Assembly (NCBI GenBank): GCA_934660915.1
Contig: CAKUIF010000004.1
Location: forward strand, 1-64,000
From: an uncultured Olsenella sp.
Lineage (GTDB): Bacteria; Actinomycetota; Coriobacteriia; Coriobacteriales; Atopobiaceae
Reading direction: 5' to 3'
DNA length: 64,000 bases
Under the pieces are notes generated by a model, which made no database searches, was not told the DNA's origin, and saw nothing but the letters and a program-made list of their open reading frames with translations. The translations under genes were made by a program, and so were the position numbers. Positions 32,583 through 41,593 of the stretch are shown piece after piece (position 1 is the stretch's first letter; each line of letters starts with the position of its first letter).

Positions 32583-33662
32583 ATGTCCCGCGTGTTCAAT
32601 TTCTCCGCCGGCCCGGCCGTGCTCCCTGAGGAAGTCCTGAGCGAGTGCGCCGCATCCATGATGGATTTCAACGGCACGGGCATGTCGGTCATGGAGATGA
32701 GCCACAGGTCCGCCGCCTTTCAAGACGTCCTCGATGAAGCCGAGGCAGATCTCCGTTCCCTCATGGGCATCCCCGACAACTACAAGGTGCTTTTCTTGCA
32801 AGGCGGCGACTCGCTTTTGTTCTCCACCGTCTTCATGAACCTCGCCATCAATGGCAAGGCCGACTATGTCGTTTCCGGAAACTGGTCAAAGAAGGCGTTC
32901 CAGCAGGCGCAGATCCTTGGGGATGCGAAACTGCTCGCCTCCTCCGAGGACAAGAACTTCTCTTACGTTCCCGATGTCTCCGATCTCGACATCCGCGATG
33001 ACGCCAGCTTTGTTTATATTTGCCAAAACGAAACCATCACGGGTACCCGCTATCCTGAGCTCCTCGATACCCGCGGCCATGTGCTCGTCGCCGATCAGTC
33101 CTCGATGTTTCTCTCCGAACCCGTCGACGTCTCGCGGTACGGCTTGATTCACGCCGGGGTCCAAAAGAATGTTGGCCCGGCTGGTGTTCAAATCGTGATC
33201 GTTCGTGAAGATTTGATTCCCGATGACCTTCCCGGTGTTCCCACCATGCTTCGTCTCAAGACCCACGCAGATGCAGGCTCTCTCTACGACACTCCCAATT
33301 GCTGGGGAATCTATGTTTGCGGGCTGGTGTTCAAATGGATCAAGCGCATCGGCGGCCTTCAGGCCATGGCCGACCGCAACCGCGCCAAGGCGAAGGTTCT
33401 TTACGATTACCTCGATGGATCTTCTTTGTTCTCGTCTATCGTCGCCGAGCGCGACCGCTCGATAATGAACGTTCCCTTCGTTACGGGCAATAAGGACCTT
33501 GACGCCGAGTTCATCGCCGCAGCCTCAGCCGAGGGGCTTGTCAACCTCAAGGGGCACAGGCTCGTGGGTGGTATGCGAGCGAGCATCTACAACGCCATGC
33601 CCCCCGATGGTGTTGACGCCCTCGTCGATTTCATGGGACGTTTCGAAGCATCTCACGCGTAG
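32583..33662 (+). CDS. serC: Phosphoserine aminotransferase
   Basis: A 359-residue PLP enzyme of serine (and pyridoxal) biosynthesis. The N-terminus FNFSAGPAVLPEEVL, the substrate loop MEMSHRS, FLQGGDSLLFS and the cofactor Lys in GVQKNVGPAGV (about residue 197) are diagnostic. ATG 32583 follows GGAGG by four bases. Length is normal. Confidence 0.94.
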   Translation: MSRVFNFSAGPAVLPEEVLSECAASMMDFNGTGMSVMEMSHRSAAFQDVLDEAEADLRSLMGIPDNYKVLFLQGGDSLLFSTVFMNLAINGKADYVVSGNWSKKAFQQAQILGDAKLLASSEDKNFSYVPDVSDLDIRDDASFVYICQNETITGTRYPELLDTRGHVLVADQSSMFLSEPVDVSRYGLIHAGVQKNVGPAGVQIVIVREDLIPDDLPGVPTMLRLKTHADAGSLYDTPNCWGIYVCGLVFKWIKRIGGLQAMADRNRAKAKVLYDYLDGSSLFSSIVAERDRSIMNVPFVTGNKDLDAEFIAAASAEGLVNLKGHRLVGGMRASIYNAMPPDGVDALVDFMGRFEASHA

Positions 33663-33709
33663 GCCAGGTCTGCACTTAGACAATCGAACCCAGAGCCATA
33701 GGAATAGTT

Positions 33710-35122
33710 ATGCCTAAAGACATAAATCCGTACGATTACTTCGCCCATGAGGACGAATACTCTGACTTCGACTTCGAAGGGGCCTTCGAGCGCCTTGCGG
33801 CGGCGCTCCGCTGCAAAACTGTCTATACCTCAGCCGAGGATACCGATTGGGGCGAGTTCCAGAAGCTCCAGAACCTCATGCAAGCGAGCTACCCTCACAT
33901 CATGTCGGCGGGAGCCTTCGAGCTCGTCGGCCATTCCGTTCTCATTACGATTCCCGGTTGCGAACCCGATCTCGATGCCGTCCAGCTCATTGCCCATCAG
34001 GACGTCGTACCCATCGTTTGCGGAACCGAGGACGAGTGGGTTCACGGAGCTTTCTCTGGCCATATCGACGATGAGTGGATCTGGGGCCGCGGCGCCCTTG
34101 ACATCAAGGACATGCTCATGGCGGAGCTCGAGGCAACCGAGCATCTTCTGTCAAAGGGGCTACGGCCTCGGCGCACCATATATCTAGCTTTTGGGGAGGA
34201 CGAGGAGGTCCACAGCCGCGGAGCTGCCGCCGTGGCGTCTGAGCTCGCAAAACGCGGTGCCCGATCGGCCTTTCTCGTGGATGAGGGAACCACAACCCTG
34301 TTTGATGGATCGGCCTACGGCGCCCCTGGAACGGTAGTGTCGGACATCTGCGTCTCTCAGAAGGGCTATCTCGACATAGAGCTTTATGCTCACGGCGAGG
34401 GAGGGCATTCGTCAAATCCCTTCGGGGGGACTTCTCTCGAGAGGGTCTGCCGCGCTGTGGCGCGCATCGCTGAGAATAAACCCGCCTCGGAGCTCGGGAG
34501 CATCGTTGCTGGCACATTCGAGGCCCTGTCGCCGCACATTACCGAGGCTCCGTTTTCGGATCTCGTTGGCGATGTATACGGAAACGCAGAGAAGATCGCG
34601 TGTGAGGCCTCCAAGATTCGCGAGCTTTACCCCTTCGTCTGTACCACGGTCGCTGTCGACTGCCTCGAGGGCGGCTCTGCTGCGGCCAACGTCATGCCCG
34701 GAGATGTACATGCGACTATTAATTTTCGCTTGCTTCCCGGCGTAACGGGGCAAGAAGTGCTCGTCCACGTCAAAGAGCTTGTGGCTGGAACGGGCGTCGA
34801 TGCGCGTATTGCCCACGAGACTCCTGCCGGCCGCATCGACTCTGTCGATGGCGCAGGGTATCTCCAGCTCAAAGAGGCCCTTGAGCATTACCACCCGAAC
34901 GTGGTATGGGTTCCGTCCTTTGTCTGCGGAGGCACGGATTCGGTTCGCTACGAGGGGATTTGCGGCTCGATTCTTCGCGTCTGCCCGTTCCGCCCCGCCC
35001 CCGAGGAAGAGTCGCGCGGCGTCCATGGGGTAAACGAGAGGATTTCGAAGCGCGCCTACGCCCAGGGAATTCGGGTTCTTGCCAGGCTGCTGGAGAACAC
35101 GGCCTTCTCGGCTGATTTCTAG
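33710..35122 (+). CDS. M20-family metallopeptidase (carboxypeptidase/acylase type)
   Basis: A 470-residue di-zinc peptidase. Metal and catalytic residues are in LIAHQDVVP (His, Asp, about 92-94), WGRGALDIKDM (Asp), AFGEDEEVHSRGA (Glu-Glu), DEGTTTLFDG (Asp) and, near the C-terminus, CPFRPAPEEESRGVHGVNERI (His). The dimerisation domain begins near KGYLDIELYAHGEGGHSS. It resembles carboxypeptidase PM20D1/CPS-type members. Specificity cannot be deduced. Confidence 0.86.
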   Translation: MPKDINPYDYFAHEDEYSDFDFEGAFERLAAALRCKTVYTSAEDTDWGEFQKLQNLMQASYPHIMSAGAFELVGHSVLITIPGCEPDLDAVQLIAHQDVVPIVCGTEDEWVHGAFSGHIDDEWIWGRGALDIKDMLMAELEATEHLLSKGLRPRRTIYLAFGEDEEVHSRGAAAVASELAKRGARSAFLVDEGTTTLFDGSAYGAPGTVVSDICVSQKGYLDIELYAHGEGGHSSNPFGGTSLERVCRAVARIAENKPASELGSIVAGTFEALSPHITEAPFSDLVGDVYGNAEKIACEASKIRELYPFVCTTVAVDCLEGGSAAANVMPGDVHATINFRLLPGVTGQEVLVHVKELVAGTGVDARIAHETPAGRIDSVDGAGYLQLKEALEHYHPNVVWVPSFVCGGTDSVRYEGICGSILRVCPFRPAPEEESRGVHGVNERISKRAYAQGIRVLARLLENTAFSADF

Positions 35123-35223
35123 CCGTGGTCGCCACCATCGTTGCTCCACATGGGCGCATATCAAAACGGAACTCGGGTAACATCTAAGAGTTAAAAGTAC
35201 TAGACAGTATCGAGAGGCACAAA

Positions 35224-35955
35224 GTGTCCAATAGGTTTGACCAGCTCAAAGATAGAATCAAGAAAATCGCCGACGCTGATGCTGCAGAGCATCAGGCTCT
35301 GGGCATCTCAACTGACCCTGTGGGAAGCGCGAACAACCCCTCCACGCAGATTCTCACGCCAGCCAACATCATCACGTTCTGCCGTCTCATTCTTACGGTC
35401 GTATTCCTTGTTTTGTTCTGCGGGCGCGTGAATCGTTACGTTGCGCTCATTTGCTACGCAACCGCGGCTGTCACCGACTTCCTCGATGGCCAGATTGCTC
35501 GGCGTACCCAGACCGTGAGTTGGTTCGGCAAGATTATGGATCCGATAATGGACCGAATCCTGCTCTTCACCGGCGTTCTCGGCCTCCTTGTCGTGGGAGA
35601 GCTTCCCATTTGGGTTCCCATCGTTGTTATCGGTAGGGACGTATACCTTGCTATTGGCGGTGCCATTCTCACGAGGTACCGCACTCGGCCGCTCGACGTT
35701 GTGTTCATCGGCAAAGTGACTACTGCACTACTTATGACGGGTTTCTCGCTATGTCTTCTTGGCGTGCCCGATATCGCCGGGCTCGGAGTCGTTGCCGCGT
35801 CTTGGCTTCCCGGACTTAACACCCAGTCGGCTTGCCTCGGTGTCTTTCTTGTTTATATCGGAGTCGTTTGCTCCCTCATCACGGCGGCGATTTATACCGT
35901 ACAAGGCATTCGCTACAAGAAGTGCGGTCTCGCCGATGTAAGTGAGCATGAATAG
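35224..35955 (+). CDS. CDP-alcohol phosphatidyltransferase (PgsA/Pls-type)
   Basis: A 243-residue membrane enzyme of phospholipid synthesis. The family motif runs from TDFLDGQIARR to GKIMDPIMDR (Asp-x2-Asp-Gly-x2-Ala-Arg, then Gly-x3-Asp-x3-Asp). About six membrane helices follow a hydrophilic 50-residue N-terminus. GTG 35224 is the only plausible start, with GAGAGG upstream. A second PgsA-like gene lies at 56730-57356, so the two probably make different lipids, for example cardiolipin or an inositol lipid here. Confidence 0.83.
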   Translation: MSNRFDQLKDRIKKIADADAAEHQALGISTDPVGSANNPSTQILTPANIITFCRLILTVVFLVLFCGRVNRYVALICYATAAVTDFLDGQIARRTQTVSWFGKIMDPIMDRILLFTGVLGLLVVGELPIWVPIVVIGRDVYLAIGGAILTRYRTRPLDVVFIGKVTTALLMTGFSLCLLGVPDIAGLGVVAASWLPGLNTQSACLGVFLVYIGVVCSLITAAIYTVQGIRYKKCGLADVSEHE

Positions 35956-35966
35956 GGGTTTCTTGC

Positions 35967-36830
35967 ATGAGCAACCAGGCAAATAACGTTGCCCGCATGG
36001 GCGTGCTTTATGGAGAACACGCGCTTCTCGGCGCCAGCTTTTCTTCTTCTGATGACGGGTCTGATATCCGTGTCGTCTCGTACCCTAGCGAGAAGGGCGG
36101 CTCGGTCGATTCCGGGTACGCGTACCTCCATGACCTCTCGGGGTCTTCCTATGTGCTGGTGAGCGGGCCCCATGTTTCTGATTTGATTGAGGCGGCTTTT
36201 TGCGGACCTAAGATCTCAGTCGGGGAGTGCGCCTGGCAGTGCGCTCTTACAGCTGAAGGGGCCCTCACCTCTGTGCCTCTTGTTATCCGCACCGGCGCCA
36301 ATGAATACGTCCTCGTCGACCCCAGCGGTCGCGGCGATGTCGTTGTGGCTTGGCTCGGGTTTCTTTCGCAAATTGAGCAGAACGGGTTTGCTCCCTATGC
36401 CGGCACGAAGATTGAAGACGCCACCGACATGCTCACGCCTCTTTTAATGGCCGGAAACGCCGCCATGGCAGTTTTGACCGATTACGTCTCGCATCCTCGT
36501 GATCTTCCCAGTCAGGGTCAGGTCAAGAACGTTTATCTCGATAAAATCTCTGTTGTCGCCGCGAGGGCTGCCATTCCCGGCGTTTCATTCCCGGTTTTTG
36601 TGCTGCTTGTCCCTCCTGCGCAGGCCGTTGTATTGTGGAGGAGCTTCCTTTCGTTCAACGTGGTCGCCCCCGTTGGATGCGAGGCGGTTTGCCGCGTCAT
36701 GTCCGAAATGCTTCCTTGGGGCGTTCAGCTAACGGAAAAAGACAAGGTCTCGCCCTCCGTTTCCCAGCTTGAGTCTTGGGGGCTTCTGAGGGGCACGCGG
36801 GACTTTGTCGGCGCGCGTGCCCTGTCCTAG
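35967..36830 (+). CDS. GcvT/YgfZ-like folate-binding-fold protein (tentative)
   Basis: A 287-residue protein. Segments such as YAYLHDLSGSSYVLVSGPHVSDLIEAAF, ANEYVLVDPSGRGDVVVAWL and YAGTKIEDATDMLTPLLMAG resemble the aminomethyltransferase/YgfZ folate-binding fold. The gene has no glycine-cleavage neighbours, and no catalytic Asp is clear. It lies 11 bases after the phosphatidyltransferase gene and 32 bases before the PatB-like gene. Treat the fold as a hypothesis. Confidence 0.55.
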   Translation: MSNQANNVARMGVLYGEHALLGASFSSSDDGSDIRVVSYPSEKGGSVDSGYAYLHDLSGSSYVLVSGPHVSDLIEAAFCGPKISVGECAWQCALTAEGALTSVPLVIRTGANEYVLVDPSGRGDVVVAWLGFLSQIEQNGFAPYAGTKIEDATDMLTPLLMAGNAAMAVLTDYVSHPRDLPSQGQVKNVYLDKISVVAARAAIPGVSFPVFVLLVPPAQAVVLWRSFLSFNVVAPVGCEAVCRVMSEMLPWGVQLTEKDKVSPSVSQLESWGLLRGTRDFVGARALS

Positions 36831-36862
36831 TCAATCTCGCTATTTTCTGTGCAAGGAGATTC

Positions 36863-38059
36863 ATGCAGTACGACTTCACCTCCCGCGTGAACAGACGCGG
36901 TGTTGGCGCTATGAAATGGGACGAGATGCTCCGAGAGAACCCGTCGATTCCCTCGGATGTCGTCCCCCTTTCCGTTGCTGATATGGAGTTTGCCAACCCG
37001 CCTGAGGTCAAGCGCGCGCTGCACGAGCTCGTAGACGCTGGTCCGCTCGGTTACACAAGGCCTACCGACCGTTTCTACAGCTCGGTAATCGATTGGCAGG
37101 TTCGCCACCACGGCTGGGTTCCCGAGCGGGATTGGATCGTAACTACGCCGGGTGTGGTGCCAGCCGTCTTCAACGCTATACGGGAGCTCACGGCTCCTGG
37201 CGATGGAGTCATTATCCAGACGCCCGTTTACTATCCGTTCAAGATGGCCGTAGAATCCAGCAAGAGGACCCTCGTTGAGAATCCGCTCAAAATCGTCAAC
37301 GGACGCTATGAGATGGACTTTGAGGATCTCGCGCGCAAGGCCGCGCAGCCCAACGCAAAGCTTTTGTTGCTTTGCAGCCCGCATAACCCGGTCGGCCGTG
37401 TGTGGACAGTCGCCGAGCTTCGAAAAGTCATCGACATATGCATGGAGAATGACGTTTTGATCCTCTCCGACGAGATTCACAACGACCTCATTATGCCGGG
37501 CAATTCCCATGTGACGCTCGGCAGTATTGCGAGCGATGAAGAGCTCCGAAGCATGGTGATCTGCACCGCACCGTCAAAGACCTTCAATCTCGCCGGCGTC
37601 CAGTGCTCCGTTATCTTTATCCCTGATGAAGATATTCGCTCTCGGTTCAAGGCCGGGTTTGAGTCATTGATGCTCTCGAACCTCAACACTTTCGCATACA
37701 CCGCCTGCGAGGCCGCCTACGATCGCTGCGAGGCATGGCTTTCGCAGCTCATCGATGTCGTCTGGACGAACTTCTCGCTGCTCGTTGATTGGTCGTCTAG
37801 AAAACATCCCGAGCTTACGGTTTATGAGCTTCAAGGCACCTATCTCGCGTGGGTTGATTTTGGAGCCTGGGGGCTCACTTCCTCAGAGCTTAAGGATTTT
37901 ATGAGAAAAGAAGCGCTTCTCTGGCTCGATGAGGGGGAGATGTTCGGAGAGGCGGGCTGTTGCTTTGAACGTTTCAACCTTACCTGCCCGACCACCGTGC
38001 TCGAGAATTCGCTTTCCCGCCTTGATGCTGCGGCAACTCGGTGCAGGCTCTTTGGGTAG
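36863..38059 (+). CDS. PLP-dependent aminotransferase / C-S lyase (MalY/PatB family)
   Basis: A 398-residue fold-type I PLP enzyme. The N-terminus (YDFTSRVNRRGVGAMKWDEM, then PLSVADMEFANPPEV) and GYTRPTDRFY are typical of cystathionine beta-lyase-like PatB proteins. The pyridine-binding Asp is in LSDEIHNDLI and the cofactor Lys in APSKTFNLAGVQ (about residue 235). ATG 36863 follows AAGGAG. Likely role: beta-elimination of sulfur amino acids. Confidence 0.88.
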   Translation: MQYDFTSRVNRRGVGAMKWDEMLRENPSIPSDVVPLSVADMEFANPPEVKRALHELVDAGPLGYTRPTDRFYSSVIDWQVRHHGWVPERDWIVTTPGVVPAVFNAIRELTAPGDGVIIQTPVYYPFKMAVESSKRTLVENPLKIVNGRYEMDFEDLARKAAQPNAKLLLLCSPHNPVGRVWTVAELRKVIDICMENDVLILSDEIHNDLIMPGNSHVTLGSIASDEELRSMVICTAPSKTFNLAGVQCSVIFIPDEDIRSRFKAGFESLMLSNLNTFAYTACEAAYDRCEAWLSQLIDVVWTNFSLLVDWSSRKHPELTVYELQGTYLAWVDFGAWGLTSSELKDFMRKEALLWLDEGEMFGEAGCCFERFNLTCPTTVLENSLSRLDAAATRCRLFG

Positions 38060-38074
38060 ATTCGGAGATTTGCC

Positions 38075-38452
38075 ATGAAGTATCAAGTCAATGCCATCGG
38101 CTGCCCGGATCCCGTTGGTGCGGCCTCCAAGGGGACGACGGCAGGTCGCCTTGTCTTCGTGTCCGGCCAGGTTTCCCTTGCCGACGATGGCGCCACCACC
38201 ATCGGCGCCGATGTGAGTTCCCAAACGTCACGGATACTCGACCAGACTGAGGCGGTTCTCGCTGAAGTCGGCCTTGACCTTGACGACATTGCAAAAGTCA
38301 CCGTCTTCCTTACAAGCCTTGACGATCTTGAGGAATTTGACGCGGTGTACTACGACCGTTTGATTCCTCCCATGCCGGCACGCTCTGTAGCCTGCGTCAA
38401 AGAGCTGCCGTTCGGCGCCCTTGTCCAGATGGACGCCGTTGCTTGCCGCTAG
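38075..38452 (+). CDS. ridA: RidA family enamine/imine deaminase
   Basis: A 125-residue trimer-forming protein that hydrolyses reactive enamine/imine intermediates released by PLP enzymes. The family core GRLVFVSGQVSLADDG, VTVFLTSLDDLEEFDAVY and the conserved Arg in PARSVACVKELPFGALVQMD are visible. It follows the PLP lyase gene by 15 bases, which fits removal of that enzyme's by-products. Confidence 0.9.
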   Translation: MKYQVNAIGCPDPVGAASKGTTAGRLVFVSGQVSLADDGATTIGADVSSQTSRILDQTEAVLAEVGLDLDDIAKVTVFLTSLDDLEEFDAVYYDRLIPPMPARSVACVKELPFGALVQMDAVACR

Positions 38453-38517
38453 GCGGTATAAACTGTTTCTATTAGACCGACGCTATTTGCGTTTCCACAC
38501 CGAGGGGAGTAACGCAT

Positions 38518-38949
38518 ATGGATAACGAAAGCATTCCCGCAGGCAACGGCGCAACTCAGATTTTCCGCATGCCTTCTGCCGACGCCACCGTGCCCGACAT
38601 CATGGCCGTCTCTAAGCCCATTCAACCCACGTTGACTATCGTCAAGGGCCCACAGATCGGCGAGACGTTTGAGCTCAACGCGGCGACCATCACAATTGGG
38701 CGCGATCCGAGCAACAGCGTTTTCTTGAACGATATGACGGTCTCTCGTCATCACGCCAATTTGGACCTTTCCAATGTGTCAAGCGGGTTCGCCAGCATCA
38801 AGGATCTCGGAAGCCTCAACGGAACCTGGGTCGACGGCGCCATCGTGAATGAGGCGAACCTCAAGGACGGCTCAACCATCCAGATCGGTACGTTCCGCAT
38901 GGTGTTCCACACCAATGCTCGGAAGTCCCGCATCGCCACTGACATTTAG
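38518..38949 (+). CDS. FHA-domain protein, GarA/OdhI-like
   Basis: A 143-residue phosphothreonine-reader protein. The FHA domain at about residues 40-140 has TIGRDPSNSVFL, VSRHHANL and GSLNGTWV. The N-terminal ATQIFRMP corresponds to the ETTSVFR region of mycobacterial GarA. Thr13 matches the PknB-phosphorylated Thr, while the preceding residue, the PknG site in GarA, is Ala. GarA proteins inhibit 2-oxoglutarate metabolism when unphosphorylated. The downstream MerR gene matches the actinobacterial garA-ftsR pair. A similar role is inferred. Confidence 0.8.
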   Translation: MDNESIPAGNGATQIFRMPSADATVPDIMAVSKPIQPTLTIVKGPQIGETFELNAATITIGRDPSNSVFLNDMTVSRHHANLDLSNVSSGFASIKDLGSLNGTWVDGAIVNEANLKDGSTIQIGTFRMVFHTNARKSRIATDI

Positions 38950-38957
38950 GTCTCGTT

Positions 38958-39695
38958 ATGCCTGACGCCGGCTACCTGACCATTGGCAAAGTAGTTAAGC
39001 GCCTGCAGTCCCAGTATCCAGATCTCACTGTTTCCAAGGTCAGGTATCTGCAGGACGAGGGGCTGATCAACCCGTCGAGGACTCCTGGGGGATACCGCCT
39101 GTATTCCCAAAGGGACATTAGGCGACTCGAAACGGTCCTGTACCTTCAAAAGAACCGGTTCATGCCGCTCTCGGTTATCAAGGAAGAGCTCGATCATCCC
39201 ACCGATTCCGCCTTATCCGGCGCTGCTTCAGATTTGAGCGTCGAGCCGGTTCAGATCCAGCGAGACGACGAGGAGGTCTCCGAGCGGCTCCATTCAATCG
39301 ATCGAATCCCGGAACTCTGTGGAACGACGGTTTCGTTTGTGCGCGAGCTCTCCGAGGCCGGTGTCATCCAGCTAAAGAAGTCGCCGCACGGACGTGATCT
39401 TGTCGATGGGCGTGATTTGCCCCTTATTCGCATTTGTGACGAGTTGAGGCGTTTTGGTTTCGGCGCAAAGAACTTGAGGCAGTACGTCATCGCGGCAAAT
39501 CGCGAGTCTTCGACCTTCGAGCAGGCTCTTATGGTCTTTGCAAAGAAGGGCGGGGGCGTCGAGGTGGAGCGGACCGAGGAAAGCCGCCAGCAATTCGAGA
39601 TGGCCTTTTCAAGAATGCTCGGCCTCACCAACGCGGTAAGAAACGAGCTTATTGGACGTCGTGTCCGAGAGGAATTCAAGGGAATGGGCAAATAG
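38958..39695 (+). CDS. MerR-family regulator, FtsR-like
   Basis: A 245-residue regulator. The N-terminal winged helix reads YLTIGKVVKRLQ, VSKVRYLQDEGLINPSRTPGGYRLY and DIRRLETVLYLQ. The C-terminal half holds a second helical region (VSFVRELSEAGVIQL). The order FHA protein then MerR protein is that of garA-ftsR in other actinobacteria, where FtsR activates ftsZ. No ligand-binding motif is seen. The target here is unknown. Confidence 0.8.
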   Translation: MPDAGYLTIGKVVKRLQSQYPDLTVSKVRYLQDEGLINPSRTPGGYRLYSQRDIRRLETVLYLQKNRFMPLSVIKEELDHPTDSALSGAASDLSVEPVQIQRDDEEVSERLHSIDRIPELCGTTVSFVRELSEAGVIQLKKSPHGRDLVDGRDLPLIRICDELRRFGFGAKNLRQYVIAANRESSTFEQALMVFAKKGGGVEVERTEESRQQFEMAFSRMLGLTNAVRNELIGRRVREEFKGMGK

Positions 39696-39731
39696 GGGGA
39701 GTATCCCCTGCGCAGTAAAGAAGGTATTTGC

Positions 39732-40268
39732 ATGTCTGGTTTCGATTATGAAAGTCGAATAGTAAATATCCCGGATTACCCTGAACCCGGCGTTATCTTC
39801 AAGGACATCATGCCCCTCGTTGGTGACGCCGAGGCGTTCAGGTCCGCTGTTAAGGAAATCGCTGACCATTTCCGCGAATCTGGGATAACGAAGGTTGTTG
39901 GCCCCGAGGCGCGCGGTTTTTTGGTCGGTGCTCCCGTTGCTTACGAGCTTGGCGTTGGTTTCGTGCCCGCTCGCAAACCCGGGAAGCTCCCGCGCGCCGT
40001 CAACAAGCAGGAGTATTCCCTTGAATACGGTACTGATGCTTTAGAGATGCACAAGGACGCTTTGTCGCCTGACGACAAGGTTCTTCTTGTCGACGATCTT
40101 GTTGCCACGGGTGGGAGCATCGAAGCTGCTGCTAAACTGTGTCTCAAGGCGGGCGCCGATGTGTCCGGTTTCGGATTTATCCTTGAGCTGGAGTTTCTCT
40201 CTCCAAGGGATACCATCGCAAAGGAGTTCCCAGACATCGACGTGTTCTCGCTTATTTCGGTCAAATAG
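39732..40268 (+). CDS. apt: Adenine phosphoribosyltransferase
   Basis: A 178-residue purine salvage enzyme making AMP from adenine and PRPP. Motifs are IPDYPEPGVIFKDIMPL, GPEARGFLVGAPVAYELG, the PRPP loop VLLVDDLVATGGSIEAA and GFGFILELEFL. It ends before a terminator. No relA gene follows, unlike many Gram-positive genomes. Confidence 0.95.
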   Translation: MSGFDYESRIVNIPDYPEPGVIFKDIMPLVGDAEAFRSAVKEIADHFRESGITKVVGPEARGFLVGAPVAYELGVGFVPARKPGKLPRAVNKQEYSLEYGTDALEMHKDALSPDDKVLLVDDLVATGGSIEAAAKLCLKAGADVSGFGFILELEFLSPRDTIAKEFPDIDVFSLISVK

Positions 40269-40309
40269 TATTTGCAGACGCCAACTCCATTGCGCCATCC
40301 ATGAAAACG

Positions 40310-40340
40310 CCCCGTCAAACGCATCCGTTTGGCGGGGTTT
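40310..40340 (+). terminator. Terminator downstream of apt
   Basis: CCCCGTCAAACG / CGTTTGGCGGGG stem (one wobble) with loop CATC, followed by TTT. Confidence 0.75.
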
Positions 40341-40405
40341 GTAGTATCGTTTTGTAATTGAAACTTACTCTTTTACAACCCATCTCCAGGGAGATGTTTT
40401 CTTTT

Positions 40406-41560
40406 ATGCGTATTCTTAAGTCAATCGCCACTGTTGGCTTAGCGTCATCGCTCACTTTAGGCTTGGGCACTGTGCCCGCTTTTGCTGTCACGCAGGCAGA
40501 TGTTGATTCAGCCGCAGCAAAACTCGCTGAGCTCGGGGGCCAGCTTTCTGATATCCAGTCTCAGCTTCAGGGCGCAACTGATGACGTTGTGAGCACTTCT
40601 CAAGAGCTTTCCGCTAAGCAAACCGAGGTTGAGCAGACCCATGGAGATCTTGAGGCAAAAAAGAGCGAGTTGTCAGAAATCATGCGCTCGAACTACAAAC
40701 AGGGATCTGCTTCTGCACTTGATTTCATTCTCGGCTCCACCAGCATCGATGATCTGGTGAGCCGCGTTACGTACATGGACAAGGTATCCAAGCAACGGGC
40801 GGACGTAATTGATTCCGTTAAGACGCTCGAGGAGCAGCTCAAACAAGAGGAAGCTGATCTCGAGGACAAACAGGAGCAGCAGTCCGCAAAGGTCGAGCTG
40901 CTTCAGGCCCAGGCATCCGAGTATGATTCCCGCGTCAGCGAGGCTATGTCGTACTTCAACTCACTCGATTCCGCTCTTCAAGAGCAGATTGCTGAGGATG
41001 CAATCAAGCAGAACAACGGCGCGGTCACCACTGCTGTTCAAGCAGCAAAAGATGCCAATGAGCACGCCTCGGAATCCCAGAAGGCTGAGCAGAACGCCCC
41101 TTCGGAGAAGGAGTCCAAGGACCAGGCCAACCATGACGCCGAGAATGTCCCTGAGCCCAACGCCCCTTCGAGTAAGTTGGATACAACTCCCGGTAATTCG
41201 AATTCGGGCAGCTCCACTTCGTCGATTGGCGGAGGCGGTGTCTCGACGGCACTTGCGCAGATTGGAAAACCGTACGTTTACGGCGCTACGGGCCCGAATT
41301 CCTTTGATTGCTCGGGTCTTGTGTGCTATAGCTACGGCTATGCAAGGGGTCGTACCACCGGCGCCATGATTTCATCGCTTCAAGCGTCAGGTGATTGGAA
41401 AACCGATATTAGCCAGTTGAGCTACGGCGACCTCATCTTCACCGACTATGGCCATGTCGGTATTTATCTTGGCGGTGGCACCATGGTTCATGCACCTAGG
41501 CCGGGTTATTCTGTTTGCACCACGAATATTTGGTCTTTTATCGGGGGCGGCTCGTACTAG
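40406..41560 (+). CDS. Secreted coiled-coil NlpC/P60 peptidoglycan endopeptidase
   Basis: A 384-residue secreted hydrolase of the CwlO/RipA type. A signal peptide occupies about residues 1-28 (LASSLTLGLGTVPAFAVTQA). A long coiled coil at about 30-220 (QLQGATDDVVSTSQELSAK; LEEQLKQEEADLEDK) probably mediates FtsEX-type control. A low-complexity linker follows. The C-terminal NlpC/P60 domain (about 275-384) has its Cys in NSFDCSGLVCYSYG and His in YGHVGIYLG. ATG 40406 with AGGGAG upstream is preferred. It would cut stem-peptide bonds during growth or division. Confidence 0.88.
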   Translation: MRILKSIATVGLASSLTLGLGTVPAFAVTQADVDSAAAKLAELGGQLSDIQSQLQGATDDVVSTSQELSAKQTEVEQTHGDLEAKKSELSEIMRSNYKQGSASALDFILGSTSIDDLVSRVTYMDKVSKQRADVIDSVKTLEEQLKQEEADLEDKQEQQSAKVELLQAQASEYDSRVSEAMSYFNSLDSALQEQIAEDAIKQNNGAVTTAVQAAKDANEHASESQKAEQNAPSEKESKDQANHDAENVPEPNAPSSKLDTTPGNSNSGSSTSSIGGGGVSTALAQIGKPYVYGATGPNSFDCSGLVCYSYGYARGRTTGAMISSLQASGDWKTDISQLSYGDLIFTDYGHVGIYLGGGTMVHAPRPGYSVCTTNIWSFIGGGSY

Positions 41561-41593
41561 TCGTTTCGTTTGTCTGATTCTTTGGAGTCCATA

